Made by a program: the position numbers and the translations under genes
Shown here: piece by piece, positions 5,465 through 11,234 of the stretch
How positions within the stretch are numbered: the stretch's first letter is position 1
Layout: each line of letters begins with the position of its first letter
NCBI GenBank assembly: GCA_001873665.1
Contig: MNZO01000016.1
Coordinates: forward strand, 1-12,711
DNA from: Candidatus Shapirobacteria bacterium CG2_30_35_20
Lineage (GTDB): Bacteria; Patescibacteriota; Microgenomatia; UBA12405
Direction: 5' to 3'
Length of the DNA stretch: 12,711 nt
Notes under the pieces: generated by a model
The model's database searches: none
Seen by the model: the letters and a program-made list of their open reading frames with translations, nothing else
What the model was told of the DNA's origin: nothing

Positions 5465-5756
5465 AAAATGGAATAACTAGTAACTCCCCCGCCAAACTCA
5501 GAATGCTTTCAACCGTTATAGTTGAAGTGAATAATCCATAAATAGACAAACACAACAACAATATGTTTATTCGATAGGCCCAAATATTGCGCCTAATTAT
5601 TGCCACCACCATCACCAACTCTACCAACACAAAGACAAACAACAAAACAAATACTCCAGTTGGTAACGCAAAAACCAACGTATAAAGTAAAAACAGCAAA
5701 ACTACGATATAACCAATCGCTGGAAATAATTGCCAAATGTTTTTTTTCATAAACAT
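5433..5756 (-). CDS. Small multi-span membrane protein (107 aa)
   Basis: The sequence is very hydrophobic, with probable spans at about residues 11-30, 33-54 and 66-83 and perhaps a fourth at about 86-97. The family is not recognised. I chose the ATG at 5756, which overlaps the stop of the upstream gene as TAATG and implies coupled translation. An ATG at 5750 is also possible, and one at 5780 would need a longer overlap. It lies between two single-span proteins in a gene run with overlapping ends, so the three products may act together. Confidence 0.65.
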   Translation of the reverse strand: MFMKKNIWQLFPAIGYIVVLLFLLYTLVFALPTGVFVLLFVFVLVELVMVVAIIRRNIWAYRINILLLCLSIYGLFTSTITVESILSLAGELLVIPFYGEFTKNSKK

Positions 5757-6790
5757 TAATTTAACGATTTTGTCTTCCATTCACCTTTACTAACTTTATA
5801 TTTTAAAGTTCCTTCATCAAAATTTGTATTCAAAAAATCAAACTCAACTTCAGGTGATGCACAAAAATAATTTTCAGAATAATTTCGCTTATCTAAAATA
5901 TCAACAGATTTAATCGGGCTTTTCTTTACTAAATCAACCATAAATAAAGAACAGATATTATCATTTTTACTTGTATAAGCATAAAAAATATCCGGATTAT
6001 TTGGCAATAATCCAATAGGCTCAGCTAAAAAATCCCTACTTGCTGCACCCCAATGACTTGGTGTGTTTAGTCGAGAAACCATCTTTGCATTTTTGTCCCA
6101 AATACAAACGTCAGTCTGCATTCCATTCTGAAGCGGAACATAAGTTAACAATCTATCCCCCTGCCAAAAACCATCCAGACTAGAAACGCAACTGATATTT
6201 GGAAACTCAACAACAGTCTTAGTCTCCAAATTAATTATTTGTTTGTGTAACTCCCAATTATCGTTATTCTTAACATTGTGAACTAAAAACATATACTTAC
6301 CATCATCTGAAAAAGAATAATGGAGAACGTGGGTGAAAAGAGCCCGTCTTTGGTTATTTTTATACAAATCCAAAACCGAGCTAAAACTACTTGCACACCC
6401 AAATCGATAAACAGTTACTTTGTATGGAGAGGGTAAATTAATTTTATTCTCACCCTCTTTATTCCACCCATCAATCATCATTCCTGCACCAACCTCTAAT
6501 CCTTCAACTTGATACATTTCAGATAGTATTCCATCATTTTTTACTTTATAAAATTTCGAAATTTTTGGGTCAAAATAATCAGGTTGACATGGAGCCGGTT
6601 TACCTTCGACCAAACCTATTTTTTCTGTTGCAATATTTGTTTCAACAATTTTAATTGGCAAAATTTCACTATCGGTCTGCTTTTTATTAATAACCACATA
6701 TGTTAATATGACAATAAATATCGTTGCCAGAATCACAACTCCAATAATAAAATTTTTATTACGATTTTTTCTTATTATTTTTTTAGCCAT
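5756..6790 (-). CDS. Membrane-anchored extracytoplasmic protein, possible beta-propeller-like
   Basis: The protein has 344 aa. A highly basic start (MAKKIIRKNRNK) and one span (about residues 14-34) indicate an uncleaved anchor with a ~300-residue outer domain. Phrases such as HYSFSDDGKYMFLVHN and WELHKQIINLETKTVVEFP resemble repeats of TolB/WD40-type propellers (S-x-DGK-y-h followed by i-n-l-x-T). Later parts (GLLPNNPDIFYAYTS, CSLFMVDLVKKSP) fit further blades. Several Cys could form disulfides. This is a fold guess from a few motifs only. It is the first gene of a three-gene overlapping run. The upstream 86 bp (6791-6876) holds no gene and no clear -10. Confidence 0.6.
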   Translation of the reverse strand: MAKKIIRKNRNKNFIIGVVILATIFIVILTYVVINKKQTDSEILPIKIVETNIATEKIGLVEGKPAPCQPDYFDPKISKFYKVKNDGILSEMYQVEGLEVGAGMMIDGWNKEGENKINLPSPYKVTVYRFGCASSFSSVLDLYKNNQRRALFTHVLHYSFSDDGKYMFLVHNVKNNDNWELHKQIINLETKTVVEFPNISCVSSLDGFWQGDRLLTYVPLQNGMQTDVCIWDKNAKMVSRLNTPSHWGAASRDFLAEPIGLLPNNPDIFYAYTSKNDNICSLFMVDLVKKSPIKSVDILDKRNYSENYFCASPEVEFDFLNTNFDEGTLKYKVSKGEWKTKSLN

Positions 6791-6876
6791 ATTTATACTT
6801 TAAAGATATCACATTTAACTTTACTGTCATAATTTATGCATTTAGCAAACCAAGAACACCCATTATCACTACAGCG

Positions 6877-7467
6877 CTAGTTATCAAACTCAAAGGAATT
6901 AATTACTCCAAGAAAATATTTCTCTCTTTTATTTTTTATATCAGGGTTATTTGAACCTTGGCTATAAAAATCGTAATTCAAATTATTTTTCACTATACAT
7001 ATATTCGAATAATCCATATTATATCCTCCGATAAAATTAATGAATTTGGTCTCAATTCCGCTGATTGATATTGTTTTTTGAGTTAAATTCTTAATATTTT
7101 CAAAATTTGACCAATCGGTAGAACATCCCGATTGTTTATTGTTAATATCTGAAATTTCTAGGGTAAAATATAATTTATCGTCAGGATTACTCTTTGCAAG
7201 GTCTATATTTTCCAGACTTAATAAAAATAAATATGGCTTGCCTTTTGCACCACCCTCAACATCGGAGTCATAGTATATTTTAGAATCTGGCTGATACCTT
7301 AACGAAAAACCAAAATTGGAAGAAGTAAACCTCACCAAATTACTGTTATCTTCTGTTATTCCATACTTTCTGTATCTTAAAATATAAAACACCAAACCAA
7401 CAAACAAAATAATACCGATAATTATTATGTAATTAATATTCCTCTTTCTATTTATCACTCTTTTCAT
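6877..7467 (-). CDS. Membrane-anchored extracytoplasmic protein (196 aa)
   Basis: A short basic N-terminus is followed by a single span (about residues 13-30) and an outer domain. The outer domain opens with SNFGFSLRYQPDSKIYYD and closes with YFLGVINSFEFDN. This framing (GFSxxYPxxx at the start, IxxSFxF at the end) is a pattern I associate with PsbP-like or similar small domains in anchored proteins, but the match is loose. Two Cys (SGCSTDW and SNICIVK) could pair. It probably has its own transcript, since a promoter lies directly upstream and an 86-bp gap follows. Confidence 0.6.
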   Translation of the reverse strand: MKRVINRKRNINYIIIIGIILFVGLVFYILRYRKYGITEDNSNLVRFTSSNFGFSLRYQPDSKIYYDSDVEGGAKGKPYLFLLSLENIDLAKSNPDDKLYFTLEISDINNKQSGCSTDWSNFENIKNLTQKTISISGIETKFINFIGGYNMDYSNICIVKNNLNYDFYSQGSNNPDIKNKREKYFLGVINSFEFDN

Positions 7468-7472
7468 AATTG

Positions 7473-7501
7473 ATTTTACATACCAACACCTACTTATACA
7501 A
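7473..7501 (-). promoter_or_regulatory. Promoter of the 196-aa anchored protein gene
   Basis: On the minus strand TTGTAT (7501-7496), 17 nt and TAAAAT (7478-7473) lie upstream, with the -10 ending 5 nt before the ATG at 7467. The rest of the 77-bp spacer to 7544 shows nothing else. Confidence 0.4.
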
Positions 7502-7544
7502 CAACAGAAATATGAACTCGACTTAAAGCTATTCGAAACTAGTA

Positions 7545-7572
7545 CTACTTCTTCTCTACCATTTTTTTAATC
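7545..7572. repeat. 28-bp direct repeat, distal copy (end of ATPase gene)
   Basis: This copy is identical over 28 bp to 8744-8771. It forms the last codons of the ATPase gene (IKKMVEKK-stop). Flanking bases differ on both sides. Confidence 0.9.
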
Positions 7573-8699
7573 AAAAAGTCTAAATAGTTTTTCCGATTAA
7601 TTATCATCGCCTTACCCCCATACGTTTCCTCAAACTTACCCTTTCCTCTGATTTTTGTATTATCACCCCATTTAAACTCATAACCATTTATTTCACCGTT
7701 AATTTCCTCTATATAATCGATTTCCTTTTGGTCATAAGTTCTCCAAAAATATACGTTTCCCAAGATAAAATTATTAGCATTATATTTCATCCTCTCGACA
7801 ATACAAAAATTTTCCCACAATTTTCCTACATCATCACGTACCGACAAATTATTATATAAACCCAAAATTGCATTTCTAATACCTACATCCCAAAAATATA
7901 TTTTAATCGACTTGCTTACCTCATCCCGAATATTTCGACTAAAGGCACGTAAGCTAAAAATCACAAACATCTGTTCCAAAATGTCCAAGTATTTAATCAC
8001 TGTTAACCTATCAACTCCTAGTTTTACCGACAATTCTTCATATGACACCTCCGATCCCACTTGCAATGCCACCAACTTCAATAAGTCCTCCACCAATGTT
8101 GATTTTCTAATCTGATTAAATGACAAAATATCCCGATACAAATATTTATTTGTCAATTCCGATAGTTCCATTATCGATTCCTCAGCGTTTCTATCAAACA
8201 CCTTTGGATACAACCCAAACCTTAAAATATTTTCCAAATTCCCATTTATTTGAGCAAAATCGTAATTCTCTATCAATTCTTCAATCGCCAATGGATACAA
8301 ACTAAAAGTTTTTGTTCTACCTGTCATTGGCTCATTAATTTTATTTGCCAAATCAAAACTAGATGAGCCAGTTGCAATAATTTGTACCTTGGGAAAAGTA
8401 TCCACCAAAATTTTTAAAATTGTACCAATGTCAGTAATTTTTTGGGCTTCATCCAAAACTACAATTTTATATTTAGACACTAATCGCCCCAAATCCTGGC
8501 TATTTGTAGTTTGCAACAAATCACGATTTTCCTTTAATTCACAATTATAATACTTTCCGTCATCACCATATTCTGCCAAAATTTTATTAACCAAGGTTGT
8601 TTTACCTACCTGTCTTGCACCATAAATTACTATCGCGTCACCTTTAAATAAATATTTTTTTATCCTATCCTCTATTTTTCGTCTAAATTTTATGATCAT
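7545..8699 (-). CDS. AAA+ ATPase with C-terminal DUF4143 domain (COG1373-type)
   Basis: The protein has 384 aa. Walker A is GARQVGKT (residues 27-34), Walker B is IVVLDEAQ (79-86), and IIATGSSSFDL (107-117) contains the sensor-1 region. A linker and winged-helix part (VSYEELSVKLGVDRLTVIKYL) follows. The C-terminus, KEIDYIEEIN...YEFKWG, resembles the ExD...ExK core of PD-(D/E)XK nuclease folds typical of DUF4143. The family is widespread and poorly characterised; a role in DNA handling or mobile-element biology is inference. I start at ATG 8699 because TAAAAT ends 7 nt upstream; an ATG at 8705 and a TTG at 8741 are in frame. The gene sits directly behind rpmB and is bounded by a perfect 28-bp direct repeat. 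Confidence 0.9.
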   Translation of the reverse strand: MIIKFRRKIEDRIKKYLFKGDAIVIYGARQVGKTTLVNKILAEYGDDGKYYNCELKENRDLLQTTNSQDLGRLVSKYKIVVLDEAQKITDIGTILKILVDTFPKVQIIATGSSSFDLANKINEPMTGRTKTFSLYPLAIEELIENYDFAQINGNLENILRFGLYPKVFDRNAEESIMELSELTNKYLYRDILSFNQIRKSTLVEDLLKLVALQVGSEVSYEELSVKLGVDRLTVIKYLDILEQMFVIFSLRAFSRNIRDEVSKSIKIYFWDVGIRNAILGLYNNLSVRDDVGKLWENFCIVERMKYNANNFILGNVYFWRTYDQKEIDYIEEINGEINGYEFKWGDNTKIRGKGKFEETYGGKAMIINRKNYLDFLIKKMVEKK

Positions 8700-8706
8700 A
8701 ATCATA

Positions 8707-8734
8707 ATTTTAGTACAATTTTTCTGATTTGCAA
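8707..8734 (-). promoter_or_regulatory. Promoter of the ATPase gene
   Basis: On the minus strand TTGCAA (8734-8729), 16 nt and TAAAAT (8712-8707) precede the ATG at 8699 by 7 nt. The promoter lies within the short gap after rpmB. Confidence 0.45.
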
Positions 8735-8743
8735 TACCCAATT

Positions 8744-8771
8744 CTACTTCTTCTCTACCATTTTTTTAATC
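8744..8771. repeat. 28-bp direct repeat, proximal copy (3' end of rpmB)
   Basis: This copy is identical over 28 bp to 7545-7572 and forms the last codons of rpmB (IKKMVEKK-stop). The two copies are 1199 bp apart, which is almost exactly the ATPase gene with its promoter. Confidence 0.9.
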
Positions 8772-8947
8772 TCCCCCCTCATTTTCTTGATACATTTAGT
8801 ACAAAAATTACCTTTAATTTCCGATTCACCTGATTTTAGGGTAACTTTTTGAATGTTTGCCTTAAAAGTTCGTGGAGTTCGATTTTGGGCATGGGAACGG
8901 TTACGACCAATCGCAGTTCCTTTATCGCATAGATTACATTTTCTCAT
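8744..8947 (-). CDS. rpmB: 50S ribosomal protein L28
   Basis: At 67 aa this is a compact L28 of the large ribosomal subunit. The N-terminus RKCNLCDKG with GRNRSHAQNRTPRTFKAN is characteristic. Two Cys pairs (Cys4/Cys7 and Cys49/Cys52, in FCTKCIKK) make it the zinc-ribbon form. The C-terminal tail GEIKKMVEKK lies in the 28-bp repeat, so its last nine codons are shared with the neighbouring ATPase gene. The ATG at 8947 is preceded by TATAGT (8960-8955) with 7 nt between, and no Shine-Dalgarno sequence fits in the 17-bp gap to the divergent protease gene. Confidence 0.95.
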   Translation of the reverse strand: MRKCNLCDKGTAIGRNRSHAQNRTPRTFKANIQKVTLKSGESEIKGNFCTKCIKKMRGEIKKMVEKK

Positions 8948-8964
8948 AGGCTATACTATATCAT
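8948..8964. promoter_or_regulatory. Bidirectional rpmB / site-2 protease promoter
   Basis: A 17-bp gap carries TATACT on the plus strand (8952-8957) and TATAGT on the minus strand (8960-8955). The two boxes overlap, and each ends 7 nt before its start codon. No convincing -35 is seen in either direction. Confidence 0.6.
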
Positions 8965-9552
8965 ATGGACATTGTTTTTTCTGCTATCGGATTACTCATC
9001 GCCGTCACTATCCACGAGTTTTCCCATGCCCTGACAGCCGATCGTCTTGGCGACCCCACTCCCCGGGCTATGGGTAGATTAACTTTAAATCCCCTCGCTC
9101 ATTTAGACCCCCTAGGCACCTTAATGATTTTTATCGCCCATTTTGGTTGGGGCAAACCAGTCCCCATCGATCCTTACAACTTTAAAAATCCTCGCCGTGA
9201 TGAAATATTAGTCTCCCTCGCCGGCCCGACGAGTAACTTTATTTTTATGATCGCCATATCCCTTATCATTCGCTTTATTCCTATGTCTATTTTCAGTTAT
9301 GTTTTATATACTTTTGCCATCACTAATTTGTATTTGGGTGTCTTTAACCTATTACCCATACCTCCTCTAGATGGTTCAAAAGTATTTTTAAACCTAATGT
9401 CAGTTGAAAAATCATATGAGTGGCAAAAAGCCTTCGACCGTTATGGTTTTTTTATCGTCGCCGCCTGCCTATTTTTACCAGTTGGTGGGTCAAACATCAT
9501 CAGCCTCATCGTCACCCCCATTGTCCAATTCCTCAGTAACTTATTTTTTTAA
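8965..9552 (+). CDS. Site-2 protease family (M50) membrane metalloprotease
   Basis: This is a 195-aa integral membrane protein of the compact S2P class. The zinc motif HEFSH (His17, Glu18, His21) lies in the first helix. The conserved block ALTADRLGDPTPRAMGRLTLNPLAHLDPLGTL follows, and the second zinc ligand motif NLLPIPPLDG (Asp136) lies in a later helix. At least four hydrophobic segments are visible. Such enzymes cut membrane-embedded substrates, often regulators or remnant signal peptides. No PDZ domain is present, as in the minimal subgroup. It has a leaderless-type promoter shared with rpmB. No substrate is evident among the neighbours. Confidence 0.92.
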   Translation: MDIVFSAIGLLIAVTIHEFSHALTADRLGDPTPRAMGRLTLNPLAHLDPLGTLMIFIAHFGWGKPVPIDPYNFKNPRRDEILVSLAGPTSNFIFMIAISLIIRFIPMSIFSYVLYTFAITNLYLGVFNLLPIPPLDGSKVFLNLMSVEKSYEWQKAFDRYGFFIVAACLFLPVGGSNIISLIVTPIVQFLSNLFF

Positions 9553-9570
9553 ATACAAAAATTTTCATTA

Positions 9571-9600
9571 TTGACAAAGTATATACTTTGTATATATAAT
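9571..9600 (+). promoter_or_regulatory. Toxin-antitoxin promoter with embedded palindromic operator
   Basis: Perfect TTGACA (9571-9576) and TATAAT (9595-9600) are 18 nt apart. An 18-bp perfect palindrome, ACAAAGTATATACTTTGT (9574-9591), overlaps the -35 and fills most of the spacer, as expected for autoregulation by the antitoxin. The -10 ends 7 nt before the ATG at 9608. Confidence 0.85.
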
Positions 9601-9607
9601 AGATTTT

Positions 9608-9895
9608 ATGAACGATGCCGTAATTACTCTTAAAACTGATTATGATTTAAAAACAAAGGCCATGAAATTAGCCGATGAGTTAGGATTCAGCCTCAGTTCC
9701 TTGATTAATGCCTATTTAAAAAGTTTTTTGCGAACCAAAACTGTCAACTTTTCGACTTTGGACGAATCGAGACCCACTAAATTTATGATCGATAGTTTAA
9801 AAGAATCCAAGGCTGATATTAAAGCCGGTCGAGTATCTCCTGCTTTTTCTGATGCCAAAAGTGCTATAGAATGGTTACATAATGATAAAAGTTAG
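9608..9895 (+). CDS. RelB/DinJ-type antitoxin
   Basis: The protein has 95 aa. The N-terminal part, AVITLKTDYDLKTKAMKLADELGFSLSSLINAYLKSFLR, has the ribbon-helix-helix pattern of DinJ/RelB antitoxins: a beta strand, then two helices around GFSLSSLIN. The C-terminal part (ESKADIKAGRVSPAFSDAKSAIEWL) is the usual toxin-neutralising tail. The N-terminal dimer would bind the palindrome between -35 and -10 to repress the operon, increasingly so with bound toxin. The 3' end overlaps the toxin gene by 14 nt, the normal arrangement for coupled expression. Confidence 0.9.
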   Translation: MNDAVITLKTDYDLKTKAMKLADELGFSLSSLINAYLKSFLRTKTVNFSTLDESRPTKFMIDSLKESKADIKAGRVSPAFSDAKSAIEWLHNDKS

Positions 9896-10151
9896 ATTTG
9901 CTACAAAATTTAAGAAACAACATAAAAAAGTTGATAATAAAATCCAAAAGGCTTTTGATTTAAGATTGGCAATGTTTTTAGAAAATCCTGATAACCCAGT
10001 ATTAAATAACCACGCATTAATAGGCGAATATAAAGGATGTCGAAGTATCAACATTAATGGTGACTGGCGAGCAATTTATTCCCAATATTCTGATGACGAA
10101 ATAGTTTTTGAGGTAATCGGAACCCACAGTCAATTGTATAAAAAACGATAA
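9882..10151 (+). CDS. RelE/YafQ-type mRNA interferase toxin
   Basis: The protein has 89 aa. The sequence LNNHALIGEYKGCRSININGDWRAIY, followed by FEVIGTHSQLY, is the YafQ-family signature. His82 in GTHSQLY matches the catalytic His near the YafQ C-terminus, and Arg63 in GDWRAIY is a likely active-site residue. These toxins cut mRNA in the ribosome and are held inactive by their partner. The ATG lies 14 nt inside the antitoxin gene. The protein is complete, so the pair is probably functional. Confidence 0.92.
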   Translation: MIKVRFATKFKKQHKKVDNKIQKAFDLRLAMFLENPDNPVLNNHALIGEYKGCRSININGDWRAIYSQYSDDEIVFEVIGTHSQLYKKR

Positions 10152-10183
10152 AATATCTCTTTATGGTTTTAATTTTTTACGCC

Positions 10184-10321
10184 TCACTCCCCATTTCGCT
10201 TAAACTCAATTTTCTTTGACACACTCAACCTCCACCATCGGTGTAACATCCGAGACCATTCCCCACGGGAAATAGTATCTTTACACTGTTTTCGCCATAA
10301 TTTTTTATGTTTACCTTTCAT
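10184..10321 (-). CDS. Small basic, Trp-rich protein (45 aa)
   Basis: I found this by reading the minus strand between the toxin gene and the DUF1858 gene. It encodes MKGKHKKLWRKQC, then KDTISRGEWSRMLHRWWRLS and a charged tail, ending in TGA. It has about 15 Lys/Arg against 4 Asp/Glu, and 4 Trp. The family is not recognised. Composition suggests binding to nucleic acid or to a negatively charged surface. The start is supported by a perfect TATAAT ending 6 nt upstream, the same arrangement as for most genes in this window. Real coding status rests on that promoter and on the skewed composition. A conserved homologue would settle it. Confidence 0.55.
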   Translation of the reverse strand: MKGKHKKLWRKQCKDTISRGEWSRMLHRWWRLSVSKKIEFKRNGE

Positions 10322-10327
10322 ACTATG

Positions 10328-10333
10328 ATTATA
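10328..10333 (-). promoter_or_regulatory. -10 box of the 45-aa gene
   Basis: TATAAT on the minus strand (10333-10328) ends 6 nt before the ATG at 10321. No recognisable -35 is present. Confidence 0.5.
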
Positions 10334-10348
10334 TACAAAAAATATGAT

Positions 10349-10576
10349 TTATTTTTGCGCATTTGCCAATTCGTCTAGATTTTTGACCATTTCTTTTATT
10401 TCTTTGTTTGTCATTCCATGAACCAATGCTCCCTGTTCCAGGCTTTCAATTACCGACATGCCACAACCAATACAATGAAAGCCATAATCTTCTATCAACA
10501 CATCAACCAAGGCCGGGTATTGCTCTGCCAATTGAGCAATCAACATATCTTTTGTAATTAATTTTTTGTTTATCAT
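10349..10576 (-). CDS. DUF1858-domain redox-disulfide protein (75 aa)
   Basis: The protein is essentially one DUF1858 domain. It opens KLITKDMLIAQLAEQYPALVDVLIEDYGFHCIGCGMS and continues ESLEQGALVHGM, with the CxxC pair at Cys35 and Cys38. This domain is found beside hybrid-cluster (prismane) proteins and is thought to act as a thiol-disulfide or metal-binding module; its exact reaction is not established. The gene lies 54 bp behind an Rrf2 regulator with three conserved Cys, so both are probably one redox- or Fe-S-responsive unit. The gap between them consists of AT-rich tandem repeats. No hybrid-cluster protein gene is in the window. Confidence 0.9.
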   Translation of the reverse strand: MINKKLITKDMLIAQLAEQYPALVDVLIEDYGFHCIGCGMSVIESLEQGALVHGMTNKEIKEMVKNLDELANAQK

Positions 10577-10633
10577 TTGGAAATTGTTTTTTGTAATTTG
10601 TTTGGAAATTGTAGATTTGTTTTTTGGAAATTA
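10575..10633. repeat. TTGGAAATTG tandem repeats between rrf2-type gene and DUF1858 gene
   Basis: TTTGGAAATTGT recurs at about 10576 and 10601, with a third TTTGGAAATT at about 10623, the intervals being filled by TTTGT-type spacers. The 32 bp at 10602-10633 are identical to 11780-11811. The array fills the whole gap between the two genes and includes the regulator's stop codon. Confidence 0.75.
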
Positions 10634-11023
10634 AATTTCATTAAGCTTTATCTTTTTCAAATCATTTAAAAAATCCATCTCTAGTTTTTGCCAGATATTG
10701 CGCATTTTACATCCATTTTCCCGACTACATTTTTCCCCCAATCCTAAGCACTTAACCATCCCTTTGTTTTCCCCCAATGCCGTCAACAAATCAAAAAGTG
10801 TTTTATCTTTCCATCCTTTCATTAAAAGATATCCTCCCATTTTTCCCTCACGACCCTCTACAATCCCCCCCTTCCGCAAATCAATTGCCACCTGACCCAA
10901 AAAACGATATGGTAGTCCTGTTTTTTTTGAAACCTCCATCAAAGATACCGCTTTATCTCCCGTTTTTATCAAAAAGGACAACAATTCAATCGAATATTCT
11001 ACTTTTTTTGATATGGTAATCAT
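10631..11023 (-). CDS. Rrf2-family transcriptional regulator, probably Fe-S sensing
   Basis: The protein has 130 aa. The winged helix covers roughly residues 1-70: KKVEYSIELLSFL, SLMEVSKKTGLPYRFLGQVAIDLRKGGIV and the wing GREGKMGGYLL. Three Cys (92, 99, 105) in CLGLGEKCSRENGC lie almost exactly where IscR and NsrR hold their [2Fe-2S] cluster, but with spacing Cx6Cx5C rather than the usual Cx5Cx5C. Cluster-dependent DNA binding is therefore a strong inference. I start at ATG 11023, not at the in-frame TTG at 11050, because TATAGT ends 6 nt upstream and the operator occupies the extra codons. The gene leads an apparent operon with DUF1858 and should regulate itself. Confidence 0.9.
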   Translation of the reverse strand: MITISKKVEYSIELLSFLIKTGDKAVSLMEVSKKTGLPYRFLGQVAIDLRKGGIVEGREGKMGGYLLMKGWKDKTLFDLLTALGENKGMVKCLGLGEKCSRENGCKMRNIWQKLEMDFLNDLKKIKLNEI

Positions 11024-11025
11024 AC

Positions 11026-11044
11026 TACTACTATAACAGTAGTA
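11026..11044. promoter_or_regulatory. Palindromic operator over the Rrf2 gene promoter
   Basis: TACTACT (11026-11032) and AGTAGTA (11038-11044) are perfect inverted arms around a 5-bp centre. The site covers the regulator's own -10 (TATAGT, 11035-11030) and lies 10 bp upstream of the extended -10 of a divergent RNA (11055-11063). A bound dimer would be placed to control both directions. Autoregulation is typical of Rrf2 proteins. Confidence 0.65.
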
Positions 11045-11054
11045 TAACAAAAAA

Positions 11055-11063
11055 TGTTATAAT
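11055..11063 (+). promoter_or_regulatory. Extended -10 promoter of the structured RNA
   Basis: TGTTATAAT is a perfect extended -10 (TGn plus TATAAT). The expected start, 6-8 nt downstream, coincides with the first bases of the closing helix at 11068-11071. The -35 region is poor and overlaps the Rrf2 operator. Confidence 0.6.
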
Positions 11064-11067
11064 ATTC

Positions 11068-11234
11068 TGTCCTGCAAAAAGCGATCTTTGAGAAGGTGTT
11101 TTTTCTAGCTAACCTTTCTTAAGGGGAAGCATCGTACCAGTATCGACTTTGTCTTTTCTGGTCAGTTTCCCACCACGTAATTTAGCGTGGAGAAGCCACT
11201 ATCGAAGTTAACTTTTTGTGGGGCATTTTATTTT
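11068..11234 (+). ncRNA. Candidate ~165-nt structured RNA with paired ends
   Basis: There is no open frame here on this strand, yet the segment is strongly structured. 11068-11081 pairs with 11212-11225 as an uninterrupted 14-bp helix (three G-U pairs). CTTTG 11086-11090 pairs with CGAAG 11203-11207. Inside are three hairpins: 11091-11119 (7 bp, one bulge), 11124-11171 (GGGAAG/TTTCCC then ACCAG/CTGGT), and 11173-11190 (CCACG/CGTGG). A T-rich tail (11226-11234) follows the closing helix, as in intrinsic termination. The extended -10 places the start at the helix base. The 3' part overlaps the end of the glycosyltransferase gene in antisense. I compared it mentally with 6S, SRP, tmRNA and RNase P RNAs and found no signature; 6S RNA shares paired ends and similar length but is rod-shaped. 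Confidence 0.5.

Noticed and set aside
8700..8741. TTG start at 8741 for the ATPase
   Set aside because: The region contains the -35/-10 of the gene, and family members start close to the helix before Walker A.
7573..8743. Insertion sequence interpretation of the ATPase segment
   Set aside because: There is no transposase and there are no terminal inverted repeats; the 28-bp direct repeat is far longer than normal target duplications and coincides with gene ends.
11024..11050. TTG start at 11050 for the Rrf2 gene
   Set aside because: The extra nine codons coincide with the palindromic operator and the -10 box; known Rrf2 N-termini begin like MITISKK.
11068..11234. Identification as SRP RNA, tmRNA, RNase P RNA or 6S RNA
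   Set aside because: No SRP GGAA-loop S-domain, no tRNA-like ends or tag frame, no RNase P conserved core, and a branched rather than rod-shaped fold.
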